Source: Homalodisca vitripennis (lineage: Eukaryota; Arthropoda; Insecta; Hemiptera; Cicadellidae). Taken from it: DNA of 64,000 nt. Every line of letters starts with the position of its first letter. Within the stretch, counting starts at the first letter, position 1. Location of the stretch: contig NW_025777608.1 in the NCBI RefSeq assembly GCF_021130785.1, forward strand, positions 1 to 64,000, written 5' to 3'. The notes under the pieces are model-generated. The model ran no database searches. It saw nothing but the letters and a program-made list of their open reading frames with translations, and had not been told where the DNA came from. A program made the position numbers and the translations under genes. Shown one piece after another: positions 47,501 to 56,400 of this stretch.

Positions 47501-50500
47501 ATATCCTGGATAACATCATCCTAATTACTCCAGGACTCAGCCAGGATCCTGTAGCAATATCTATGATCCAGGATCCAGAACTGCTGGTGCGCATGGGAGA
47601 CATTGATACTGTTCGCAGGTATGTTGGATCAATGATGTGTGTTTTTAAAGCTAATTAAAAAGTAATATTCACAACTCTGAAACACACTTGTCTTGAAAGT
47701 AAACAGTTTCCCTGGGGTACATCTATCCCCTGTTTTGTGTGTTTTATACCCACTAAACTCCCCAGAGTGTCAGCCCTTTCAGAAATAATTTTATATATAC
47801 GCCATTGATCTTTACACTATACTTTGTAATGTGTCAAATGAATAAAAAGGGGCTGTTTCTTTTTGAACAAACTCATAAAAACCGAAGCTTAAATATGCAT
47901 TTTAAAACTCTAATCCTCCCTCTTTTTGTTTAATATCCTCTGCAACTTGACATTTGGCATATTTACACATTTTTAAAACTCCAGTAAAGCAGCACTGTAA
48001 GGATTGATTTTACTATGCCACAACAGTTAATTTAGATGTGTAGTTTAATTTGTGTATTTATAATATTTAATTGTTCCAGCCATTACATTAATTAAGTATT
48101 TGTCATATTTGAAAGGATCGTAGAATTGCATCCAGCTCTGGCGGAGGCAGCCAATCACATCGCAGCTGCTGTACACGAGGAAGCTATCGCAGCTCCCACC
48201 TCCACCCAGCCCACTACAAGTTCCGGGTACTCGTACTCACTAGATGCCCTCAGCGACGATGACGAGATGGACTCTTCCCAGGTAGCCAATACTTTTTATC
48301 ATTAAATAACAAATGCTATTAGTACAATATGTCAAAATAAGTCAATGTTAATTAGTTCTCTGAGAAACAAACTTAATTCATGTCGAAATTTCTTCCTAAA
48401 CTGAAAGATTTCTGATGCTGATAAAAATCAAAGAAATCAAACTGTTAGAAAACTGTTTTGTAAAAGTTCTTTTATTCTATTAAAATGTAAAAAATGTTAG
48501 TTAATGTTTTGTGTTTTTGTTTCAGCAGTAATGGAATTTTGCACTAGTTATTGTTTACTATATTGCAGAAAAATCTTAAAATTATGGAAGTCTATTGAAT
48601 TTTTGTACAATAGCTTTCTCCGAAAAACTTGCTAATTTACAGAGCACAGCCTAGCACTTTATGCACATGTCTATGAAAAATGATCATAACACTCAAAGGG
48701 TTAAGTGTCATTAATATTTTCACAACTTTGTGAGGGGAGACTGATCCCTTTTTATACTTATTCTACCCTTCCTCACAGGCGACCGGCCTATGCGAGGATC
48801 TTGTGAAACATAATAACGGGAGAGTCAGTGCAGTACAAGCTTAACAGTACTCATTAAAAGTACTAAGGTCACAGATAGGGGCAGCATGATAGCATTATAC
48901 CTTTAAAAATGTTAAAGGAGCCCTTTAACATTTTTATATTTTAGTGTAGTAGATAGCCATACAAAGTTAGGAGTGGGAAGTTCGCTATGAAACAACTTGA
49001 AAACCAATGGCTAAAAGGTGAAAATGGCCAGACATTTGTGCTGTTTGCGAGGAAAGGATCGCTCAGCAGTCACCATCTAAGGAGCAGCTATGTTTGTCAC
49101 TGCTAGACCATTGGCTGGACAGTTGTGCTGTTTGCTAGGAAAGGATCGCTCAACAGTCACCATCTAAGGAGCAGCTATGTTTGTCACTGCTAGACCAATG
49201 GCTGGACAGTTGTGGTGTTTGCTAGGAAAGGATCGCTCAGCAGTCACCCATCCAAGGAGCAGCTATGCTTGTCCCTGCTAGACCAATGGCTGGACAGTTG
49301 TGCTGCTTGCTAGGAAAGGATCGCTCAGCAGTCACCCATCCAAGGACCAGCTATGCTTGTCCCTGCTAGACCAATGGCTGGACAGTTGTGGTGTTTGCTA
49401 GGAAAGGATCGCTCAGCAGTCACCCATCCAAGGAGCAGCTATGCTTGTCCCTGCTAGACCAATGGCTGGACAGTTGTGGTGTTTGCTAGGAAAGGATCGC
49501 TCAGCAGTCACCCATCCAAGGAGCAGCTATGCTTGTCCCTACTAGACCAATGGCTGGACAGTTGTGGTGTTTGCTAGGAAAGGATCGCTCAGCAGTCACC
49601 CTTCCAAGGAGCAGCTATGCTTGTCCCTGCTAGACCAATGGCTGGACAGTTTTGCTGCTTGCTAGGAAAGTATCGCTCAGCAGTCACATTTTTACTCTAG
49701 TGCTCTTGGGGAATTATATGCACTTTTCAAGTTCAACATGTAAAAATGTTAGGCACTCGAAGGGTTGAATCAAATACATATGTATTTTCCTTATTAATAT
49801 TAACAACTAAGCAACAAACCAACCAACTTTCTAAAATATGTTTCATCACAAGTTAAGATTATTCAAACTTCATGTAACTCCTTATTCCTCTCCTAATTTT
49901 ATAGGACTATTCCAATGCATTCCTTTTCCTTGATCCCGATGATGAAAATGATGGTGCAGAGTACATGATGGAAACTTCTGAGATACCGGTATTGGTAAGG
50001 CGTTTTAATTTCTAAAAATAATACAAATAATTTTTGTTATCTTAGAAATAATGTATTTATTGTTCATGTGTTGTTGATGGTTGTCAAGTTTAGTATTTCC
50101 AAATGGATGATTATTATTCTTGATAAGTATAATCAATGTCAACTGTTTTTTCAGTCATCAGACTCCCAACCTGTCGGGGCTCGCCATGCCATTACAGCAG
50201 ATCAGCTGGCAAGTGCTCTAGCGTCCGCTAGCAGTAAGTTGTCTCATTTCTCCATTTGATTGTGACATATGATACAATTCGATACTAAAGGGTTGAAAGG
50301 GCAAAATGATACCCGCTGTCACCACGACCCTGAGGAACTATTGTAACAACTTTGAAATATAGACAAACCAGGTCATCTTGAGGCTCTTTATAAACCTCAA
50401 GATGTCCTCAGGAGCTGAAAACCTTATCTCAGCAGATTTTAGCAGTGCCCTGTGCCATTTTATGGGTTGGTAATAATAACAAACTGATTATGAAATAAAC

Positions 50501-53500
50501 AGCCAAATGTCGTAAACTTGTAATGTTTAGACTTTATTTTAGCTATATAAAGAAAAAGTAGTTTAAGCCATAAAATTCACTATTGATATACATTTTTTAA
50601 CCTAACAAGTACAATATAAATAACATTAAATTCCTGATGATTTAGAATTGAATTAACATGAATTGTGGGCTTGCATGTTTACATTATAAATTGTTTGATT
50701 TTCATGTTAGCTATTAGTAGTAATGTGGTCTTGTGTAATATGTGTCATTCCTATGAAAATGTATTGTACACATTGTAATCAGAATATTTTCACTCTACAC
50801 AATTACATGTTCCACCTTAACCATAGATCTTTTCCCACTGAAGTGTTTACTCAAGCTAAGTGATTATTTCATGTGCCAGGTCCCAGTCCTGGGGTGAACC
50901 AGGACAGCCCAGGGATCACATCGGAGATGTTCAGTCAGGCCATGCAGCGTGCAATTGCCAGCGTCGTAGCTCAGGTGAGTATTGTGTGCTACTACAATAG
51001 CACATGATATATATAGTTTAGTTTATGTTTTTTACTGTAAATTCACAACTTTTTAGTTCATTAGGATACTATGTCTTAATTTAATATTTTTTGACTCCAT
51101 ACTAAGAAAACTTTCAACATTAATTAACCATTACAACTGAGTATCGAAAGACCTCACTGAACATAACGAAAGAGTTATTGCACAGATGTGCACATGGTCA
51201 GCCCTTAGACTTTTGGCCTCCATAATCAATAGGGTTCTTCCTGGACAAAGAGGAATCTAGCCCCTATCCCCAATTACCTATCCAGAATATCCTGTCACTC
51301 CAGAAGCAGCGCAAAGGTCCTTATAGGTGCAATTTTCTAAGCTTCTTGTCGTAAGAGAACAAAAAAAGAGGAACCTATGTACCAAGTTTGAAGCCTTTAG
51401 GATCTTCTTATCAAGAATTTTTAATTAGATATTTTATTTTATGGAGTGGATGGGTGATATGGCTCATGCATATCACAAGTCTTGCACTTCCACTTGGTTA
51501 AGAGTGACATTCTGAAATGGACTGTGCTCTGTTGAAATCTGAAACTTGAGGACTGGTTAAGGTTTGCTTTTAGCTCTTCGATATAAAATCCTTTACTTCC
51601 CCATAGTGTGCAATAAAAAATTTAATGTTGCTATATATTCTATTGTAATTCAGATTTCTAAGGTTTATTATAAGAAGTAATAAATTCAAACTTATTTTTA
51701 ACCCTTTGAATGCCACAAGGCAAAAAATTTAGTACAAAAGAAATGCACTAGCAACTATATTGCAAGTCATATGCGAAAAATGCCAGGGAATAATAAGAAG
51801 TATTACCGGGCTTCCGGAAAAAGAATATATTTTTTTTATTTTTCATACTATTTTTATGAAAGAGGTATCAAAATGTTTGTAAAAAATTGTATTACAATAA
51901 AATGTTACAAAACAAATGAAACAACATAAAATAATATTAGTTTTGGCATGTCAAAACCAAAAAATGTATAAAGCAATTTTTATTTTTTAGTTATTATTTT
52001 TTTTGACAAATTAATAAGAAACAATTTTATTATGGGAAGAATTTTTTTTAATATTCTTTATAACATTGTTAATGTGAAAAAAAATAATGGTTGACTTTTT
52101 TATATAATTACTATAGTTACATAACAATGCTTGAAATTATGTACATAATGAAAAAATCATTTTTCAGTACCGGTAACACAACACTAAAACAAAAATAATT
52201 AATGCATTACTTACATTTATCCTTTGGTTCTAAAGTATATCTAATATATGGTCTTCATATTTTCCCAAAAAATATGTACACACACACACACGCGCACGCA
52301 CGCACGGGAGATATCAATTTAACAAAATCATTTTAGAGATCCTAACCTCAAAACGATGTATACACAACCATGTGACCATGTATTATTTTAGATATTACGC
52401 ATAATATACGTAGCGAGTTGTTTACGCGCCAACGATGTTACGCGCCCGGTTGATCACCGCCAGCTGTTGTTGCTTCTATTATTCTGTGTTTTTTAATCTT
52501 CACTAATATAAAGTATTATGTGAACTATTATTTATCTATTGCAGGATAGTTAACAAATAAAACAATATTGGTCGTGAAAAGAATTCATGAAAAATAAAGT
52601 GTTAAAAATTACGATAACAGACGGCGCCTGGCACTTTTCGCACAGTAAGTCGGCGACGATCGTCGCCGTGGCACTTTTCGCAAGGGTTTTTGGTGACGAT
52701 GTATCGTCGCCGTGGCACGCAAAGGGTTAAGATAATTTTTTTTACAAATAAATATTTGTAAGAAAACAAAACATGGACTGTTCAAATACAATCAAAATTT
52801 AAAACAAAAAACAAAGTTCAAATCCCAATGAAAGCTATCCGACGTCGCTGTAAACAATGTACAGATGTAACATAGAACACACAATTTGACATAGGAGTAG
52901 AGCTTGCACAAAGAATTCAAGAATTGCACTGTCGTCCTCCCCACATGGATACCAACGTACAGTGCAAAACGAGGTTTAGCCTAACCTTCATGATTAGTTA
53001 TTTTAAAATTTAAGTAATAACTGAGAAAAACTAAACAATGAATACAGCTGGAAATTGTTATTATACTTCGGTCTGGCTCTCCCCACGAAACTTGATAATT
53101 CCAATTACCTTTTGAACATACCTCATATATCATAGTATCACTCTTGCAGGGATATTACTGGAAATTTATTGACAAATATCTTGGATCATTATATTCATCT
53201 GTAGTGATCATCAGGAGAAGCTTTCATCTCTGCATCCTAATCCACCTTTGTTCTCCTGTGTGATATGTCAAGACCTCCATCGTTACAGTTTTTAATCATG
53301 TTGAATCCTCTTTAGCCAAGAATGAAATCTAAAAAAACTTTTTTATGGATTGACTTATTTCCTACAACGGTGCCAATTTCATCATTATACCATGTCAGCA
53401 AGTAGGGTTTGAAACTTTTTCAGATGAATTACTGATTCGATTACTGTAGTTGCTCTTTACAGTTTAGAGAAACTTGGAAGGATGGTGCTTTCAAATTATT

Positions 53501-53833
53501 AATGGACAATCATAATTTTGGAATTAGGAGTGATGAAGTTAGTGCTTTTAGATTTGCAGCATAGTTCAAAAATGTAAATTACAAAATGATTTATTCAAAT
53601 TGTACTCCATGAGTTGACAACACGATTTATGTTGATAGCAGCCCAACACTGGAGAGGCCAGTTCCGAGGCAGCCCCAGCGCAAGGACCGACACAGCTGGC
53701 CCAACAGATGCAGCAGATGAGAGAGCTGGGTCTCACAGATGATGCGGTCAATCTACAAGCGCTACAGTTGGCCCAGGGCAACCTCCACGCAGCAGTCGAT
53801 TTAGTCTTCAGTGGTGCAATTTCTCCTCCTTGA
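38381..53833 (+). CDS. UBL7: Ubiquitin-like protein 7 (UBL7), nine coding exons
   Basis: Spliced from nine exons: 38381-38522, 44008-44109, 46661-46764, 47485-47618, 48116-48281, 49905-49994, 50155-50233, 50880-50974 and 53639-53833. The phases join without error to give 368 residues, close to the usual length of about 380. An N-terminal ubiquitin-like fold ends with LVYCGNILDDDSTLNACGIK and VMIHVL (about residues 8-80). A conserved central block contains ITPGLSQDPVAI. Acidic and Ser-rich linkers follow, then ITADQLASALASA and a MFSQAMQRAIASV helix, and a C-terminal UBA domain (about 324-363, MRELGLTDDAVNLQAL). UBL-plus-UBA proteins of this type bind ubiquitin chains or the proteasome; mammalian UBL7 has been linked to ubiquitin signalling and innate immunity. 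The start is the first in-frame ATG, with an in-frame TAG just upstream. There is no signal peptide or membrane segment. A non-coding upstream exon is possible because the start follows a TTCCCATAG acceptor-like site. Confidence 0.92.
38887..39141 (+). pseudogene. Merlin-like transposase N-terminal exon, element 1
   Basis: Reads NRNEIISFLIEQGIFKNECI and CSSCGRVVFLNRERL: an IIxFLxExGI helix and a CxxC zinc-binding pair, as at the start of Merlin/IS1595-type transposases. The frame is then disturbed by a deletion relative to element 2. A donor (AATG/GTAAGTG) follows, but no catalytic exon is present. Confidence 0.6.
39342..39389. repeat. GC-rich hairpin in Merlin-like element 1
   Basis: CATCAGCGCGGG pairs with CCCGCGCTGATG, and GCAGCACC with GGTGCTGC, closing a GAA loop with a small bulge: about 20 base pairs of stem. 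Confidence 0.85.
40283..40330. repeat. GC-rich hairpin in Merlin-like element 2
   Basis: Inverse copy of the hairpin at 39342-39389 with one or two changes in the inner stem. Confidence 0.85.
40553..40777 (-). pseudogene. Merlin-like transposase N-terminal exon, element 2
   Basis: Same protein on the minus strand, here continuing FRSDRKIRKISKKRSFKCCS, which supplies the second cysteine group after a basic run. This copy is the fuller version. The remainder of the transposase is absent. Confidence 0.6.
41152..42392. other. UBL7 intron 1 interior
   Basis: Bases 41756-41803 hold a tandem TGACGTCATTACCAGCTGTT / TGACATCATTATCAGCTGTT pair. At 41843-42061 a short broken frame (MAMNMQILAQNNFINTEQCF, later CPVCIDELKTRI) followed by AATAAAAATAAA could be a decayed retrocopy. 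Neither is secure. Confidence 0.35.
42393..42650 (+). repeat. Degenerate hairpin module, copy in UBL7 intron 1
   Basis: Shares CTTGAATTTACATATTATCT, AGGATGTTTTTCTTTT, the GCACTGATGGCCAGGGGCAT block and CCCAGATCATTCAACTTTTC with 45577-45828. Its central part also matches the hairpin zone of the Merlin-like elements, so it is probably an older relative. Confidence 0.65.
42719..43906 (+). mobile_element. piggyBac-type element (1188 bp), UBL7 intron 1
   Basis: TTAA at 42715-42718 and 43907-43910. Terminal repeats CCCTTCCCGGGTCAA and, inverted, CCCTTCCAGGGTCAA. It encodes a piggyBac C-terminal Cys-rich domain. A segment of about 130 bases is repeated internally (about 42895-43045 and 43215-43360). 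Confidence 0.87.
43331..43552 (+). pseudogene. piggyBac transposase C-terminal zinc-finger domain
   Basis: RLDGKLHLIGRDAKGHHCHV, CYKKYLRKETIYFCKTCVNN and PFLHPDSCFEAYHNMEDYV show the CxxC...CxxC...C...H pattern of the C-terminal Cys-rich domain of piggyBac transposases, with a proper TGA at the end. The catalytic DDD core is missing, so this is an internally deleted element. Confidence 0.82.
44008..44109 (+). CDS. UBL7: UBL7 coding exon 2
   Basis: Preceded by TTTCAG and followed by GTAAAC. Encodes ELVYCGNILDDDSTLNACGI and the final strand of the ubiquitin-like domain, then a basic KKKAK run. Phase 1 to phase 1. Confidence 0.92.
44141..45059 (-). mobile_element. mariner element (919 bp), UBL7 intron 2
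   Basis: TA at 44139-44140 and 45060-45061. Ends CGAGGAGCGACAATAGTAAT and, inverted, CGAGGTCTGACAATAAAGTA, both running into TGAGACTGAT. The interior is a deleted mariner transposase on the minus strand. Confidence 0.9.
44200..44894 (-). pseudogene. mariner transposase remnant
   Basis: Minus strand: FCVTLGENATKTYRKLQKGF near the N-terminus, then a jump over the helix-turn-helix linker and first Asp, RVRANIADNWTLHHKNALSH (the second Asp of HHDNAPSH reads Lys), QISVLPQPYSPDIA and a C-terminal EALEKVCAIRREL. The third catalytic motif is scrambled by a frameshift. Confidence 0.82.
45429..45990. repeat. Rearranged inverted-repeat element around a second hairpin module, UBL7 intron 2
   Basis: GAGGCCACTATTTTTAGA (45429) pairs with its inverse at 45893-45910. 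A second block, CTTTGAAAATTACATGTCAT (about 45496) with TGTTTTCTG, pairs with 45940-45988. The pairs interleave rather than nest. Inside, 45577-45828 is a relative of the module at 42393-42650, with a GTGTGGGGGCGAATCCCGCAC hairpin-like core. Confidence 0.6.
46060..46490 (-). mobile_element. LINE fragment, inverted copy of 35.64-36.01 kb
   Basis: Minus strand: KRGVPQGSVLGPVLFILFTS, DSPKYLYLPPVIQLKAWRSQ. The flanking non-coding text (GGTGATATTAAAATG-type, GATACTTGAGTAACTGACCA) also matches 35640-36010. Lies in UBL7 intron 2. Confidence 0.72.
46661..46764 (+). CDS. UBL7: UBL7 coding exon 3
   Basis: Acceptor TTCCAG, donor GTATAA. Encodes the linker EIPKPTQTMSEIDIQSLVMA and the FRALTMNPSYRSSLQ segment that aligns with the post-UBL helix of UBL7. 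Ends in phase 0. Confidence 0.88.
47485..47618 (+). CDS. UBL7: UBL7 coding exon 4
   Basis: Acceptor TTTTACAG, donor AG/GTATGT. Encodes SRPDILDNIILITPGLSQDP, the most recognisable UBL7 signature, then an ISMIQDPELL segment. Ends in phase 2 inside an Arg codon completed in exon 5. Confidence 0.92.
48116..48281 (+). CDS. UBL7: UBL7 coding exon 5
   Basis: Encodes IVELHPALAEAANHI, an Ala-rich helix, a Thr/Ser linker and the acidic motif LSDDDEMDSS. The acceptor TTTGAAAG is weak, without a strong polypyrimidine tract, but it is the only one that keeps the frame. The better-looking TTCCAG 40 bases upstream would add in-frame stops. Donor is CAG/GTAGCC. Confidence 0.85.
48722..48890 (-). mobile_element. 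SINE tail copy, UBL7 intron 5
   Basis: The reverse complement reads TCTGTGACCTTAGTACTTTT, then TTATTATGTTTCACAAGATC, CTCGCATAGGCCGGTCGCCT, GTGAGGAAGGGTAGAATAAG: the SINE tail with most of the tRNA head missing. Confidence 0.68.
49020..49690. repeat. 88-bp tandem minisatellite, UBL7 intron 5
   Basis: About eight units, each with CAATGGCTGGACAGTTGTGG, GCTAGGAAAGGATCGCTCAG and CAGTCACCCATCCAAGGAGC. GGATC recurs at 49056, 49143, 49230, 49318, 49406, 49494 and 49582, with a mutated GTATC at 49670: two periods of 87, then 88. The first units are the most diverged. Confidence 0.95.
49905..49994 (+). CDS. UBL7: UBL7 coding exon 6
   Basis: A 90-base symmetric exon (phase 0 on both sides) between TTATAG and GTAAGG. 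Encodes an acidic segment, DYSNAFLFLDPDDENDGAEY. Its symmetry means that skipping it would not shift the frame. Confidence 0.85.
50155..50233 (+). CDS. UBL7: UBL7 coding exon 7
   Basis: Acceptor TTTTTTCAG, donor A/GTAAGT. Encodes SSDSQPVGARHAITADQLAS and the rest of an Ala/Ser-rich helix (ALASAS), which matches the ITQSEL-type conserved helix of UBL7 proteins. Ends in phase 1. Confidence 0.88.
50880..50974 (+). CDS. UBL7: UBL7 coding exon 8
   Basis: Acceptor GTGCCAG, donor CAG/GTGAGT. Encodes a Pro/Ser/Gly linker and then ITSEMFSQAMQRAIASVVAQ, the conserved helix before the UBA domain. Ends in phase 0. Confidence 0.88.
51702..52726. mobile_element. TTAA-flanked MITE (1025 bp), UBL7 intron 8
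   Basis: TTAA at 51698-51701 and 52727-52730. Ends CCCTTTGAATGCCAC and, inverted, CCCTTTGCGTGCCAC. TTAA plus CCC ends fit a non-autonomous piggyBac derivative. No transposase frame. The right subterminal zone has a palindrome GGCGACGATCGTCGCC (52653-52668) and repeats of GTGGCACTTTTCGCA. Confidence 0.85.
52277..52306. repeat. (CA)n/(CG)n-type microsatellite
   Basis: TACACACACACACACGCGCACGC-type tract inside the MITE. Confidence 0.9.
52731..53635. other. End of UBL7 intron 8
   Basis: Nothing recognised. Bases 53040-53300 include short GC-richer text without open frame. Confidence 0.5.
53639..53833 (+). CDS. UBL7: UBL7 coding exon 9 (UBA domain and stop)
   Basis: Encodes a Gln-rich segment, the UBA domain and the C-terminus SGAISPP, ending in TGA. 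The acceptor is a tandem TAGCAG (53636-53641), so the exon may begin at 53639 or 53642, with or without one Gln. Confidence 0.9.
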   Translation, partial: QPNTGEASSEAAPAQGPTQLAQQMQQMRELGLTDDAVNLQALQLAQGNLHAAVDLVFSGAISPP

Positions 53834-54276
53834 GTCTTTCTGGATCAAACGTTCTCTTGGAAAGTCAAGTTGTTGTATGAAAGAAAATTTGTTGTATGAT
53901 AGCTCCTGATTTGTTTGTGAATTATAGAATTAAATTAATTATGATTTGATTATTTAAAAATATTTATCCTTTCGCTCTCAGTTGATTTTGAACTTTAAAC
54001 CAAATACGTACCACTTACAAGTTTGTGTTAAAACTCAGGTATGCAGTGAGTCTGACACATTCCATTTTAAGATATTGGGTAGATGGATATTTAATGTCAA
54101 TGAATGGCCAAGAATATTTCAGTGTTTATGTTGGAAGCTGGAAGTGTTCATTCAGGAAGTGATATTTTTTTGTTTACACTATGACAAATATTCACAATAT
54201 TGTACAACTACATTAGAAGTTCGATTGACTGATCTAAATAAGATCAGAACTACTTCAGATACGGAAAAACTCGGAT

Positions 54277-54354
54277 AATAAAGAAATTGCTATAAAATAT
54301 CTTAATTTACAAAAAGAATGTCGATTAATAAAAATCATTTATTTATAGAATAAA
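54277..54354 (+). terminator. UBL7: Candidate polyadenylation signals of UBL7
   Basis: Two AATAAA hexamers, at 54277-54282 and 54349-54354, are 445-520 bases after the UBL7 stop codon, implying a 3' UTR of roughly 0.45-0.55 kb. Either could be used. Confidence 0.45.
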
Positions 54355-54359
54355 TTACT

Positions 54360-55904
54360 GTAATACTATCCCTTAATAGAATACAAATTATAAAAATATT
54401 ACTACTTGCCGAAATAGTCATTGATAGATTTTTATGAGCTCTTTGCTTCTTCTCGTTGCGGCAAGTACAATAGTCACTTCGTCCACGCCCGACTCAACCA
54501 TAACCATCTTTGTCCTATACTCTTCTTGTTGTCTAGTCTCTTAATCACTTTAAACTTTATTTCTAATGAAACAATAACTCCGTTATTTGTACCACTCATT
54601 ATCAAAAAATAAAACTATGAATAACTGAGCTGTTCCATGTCAAACTAACACACTCAATATTAACAATCCCATTTTAGATTTGCTAAAATTTGGTATACTC
54701 ATAACGAGTGCTAAGAATAAAAAAATACTACATTTTTTATTTCAAACTGTTTTTGTTGTGTAGTGTCCAAAAAGGTAACCAAAAAGACATGATCAGATGT
54801 TTCTGTGGAACTCTCCTAATTAACCTAGACAGTTGGGGGACGTGTCATTTTGCAGCATCTTTATACTCTATCCAGTATATATAATGACATGAGTTATAAT
54901 TTAAAGTTTTTGTACAGTGCATATAAAGATTTTGATTTAATCTTTTTCAAAGAGAACATCATTTTAAATTTTTAATCTTTCTCCATAAATATACATAGTA
55001 GGCTACTGTTGTAAATATAAATATGGGACGAAGTTCTTTGTTTGAAACATTTCTGGTATTAGTTTTTTATATGTAGCCTGTTTAGACTGATTTTTAATAC
55101 CTACATTTTTTATATGATATCTTTAAATTGAGGGGTTTCCAAAAAGTATGTAATTTAAAGAAGGCTTTTCAAAATATTCCTATAAATGATTATTACTATT
55201 GAAAAGTAACTGATTAAATATAAATAAGGGATGATGGTTGGTTTATTGTTAATACTTAAATATAATGATTATTAAGCAGTCAAAACAAACAAGTCAAGAC
55301 AAAAATAATTTATTTACACTGTGAACCATCATCACTTTTTGTCACATTTATATTTTACTGTTTTGTGTTGTATGTCACTGATTAGAGCATAAGAAATGCA
55401 CAATGTACAGAAATATTCAGTAATGTACAATGTAATTCAGATCTTAAATTACTTAAAAGTAAAAAATTCATATCCCATCACAACAAAACTTCCCAATTTG
55501 AATTTAACACAACAGCACTGATATTATAGCATCGTTAAGGTAATAATTTAAAAGAATAACTCAGCAAAGTTTTTTATTAAGTAAAACAAAGACCCCATCC
55601 CTCTCCCACCCACACCCCCCCATCCAACTTGTTTGAGCTTGCCTGTGTGGTGTTTCTTGCTCACAAAGCTTGAGATCGGAGGTGATGGATATCACAGGGA
55701 AATATATTACAGGTTTTACTGTATTACCAGTTATGTGTTAAATCTTAAGTAGTTCAAACCACATAGACCATTGATAGATCCTGTGAAATGATACAGATCT
55801 TAATTAAAACTGTGAAGTTTTTATTTGTTTAACCGTTGTAGAAGGACAAACTCAAACTAACTTCATGCTGGTAGTGACAATACTTTAGGGTGATCTGAGT
55901 TCAG
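54360..55904. other. 3' flank of UBL7
   Basis: AT-rich, no gene or repeat ends identified. A CCCATCCCTCTCCCACCCAC pyrimidine-rich run lies at about 55591. Confidence 0.5.
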
Positions 55905-56400
55905 GTGGAAATGAAATGAAAAATGTCTTTATTAGAGGCGAAGTTAGGACTATAAAGTCCTCTCTACCACTTAACCTTATAAAAATTAAACTAACATATA
56001 TATGTATACATTTATAACTAAAATTTAGTCTATTTATTTACATTACATATTAAATGAATCTTAAAATAAAAACAATCATTAATAATTAATGGTACTTTAT
56101 ACAAATTTACAATAATATCGCAAGACACACACTCGCATTCATTCAACTTGCATGCAATTGCCCTAAGTACCGCACTTCAAAGCCGCCAACCGCTATACCC
56201 TCTGAGTCCCCAGCATCAAGGCCCTGACCTCCACCCCAAAGCGAGCGCGCTTATCGATGGCTCTGATGTTCACAGGTAAAGCATTCCACAATCGACAGGC
56301 AGAAACTGTAAACGATTTGCTAAAGGTAGTTGTTCGATGAATTGGGATAGATAATAAGGATTTACCCCTCCTTATACTTTGTTTACTTATTTCAGACATA
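55905..56400 (-). mobile_element. LINE 3' end with AAATG-type tail
   Basis: Minus strand: SLLSIPIHRTTTFSKSFTVS and ACRLWNALPVNIRAIDKRAR, the stereotyped C-terminal end of many LINE ORFs (IP.HRT..F..SF...A.RLWN.LP). The (AAATG) repeats at 55910 form the 3' tail. 5'-truncated. Confidence 0.75.

Noticed and set aside
47485..47658. UBL7 exon 4 read through to the stop at 47658 as a short isoform
   Set aside because: The GTATGT donor and the exon 5 homology show normal splicing; the extra codons are intronic.
49020..49690. Regularly spaced repeat that could suggest a CRISPR array
   Set aside because: The whole 88-base unit repeats with no unique spacers, and the DNA is a eukaryotic intron: a minisatellite.
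48690..49766. TTAA-type MITE ends (CTCAAAGGGTTAA at about 48693 and CTCGAAGGGTT at about 49755)
   Set aside because: Both are right-end orientation; no matching left end was found, so no element can be delimited.
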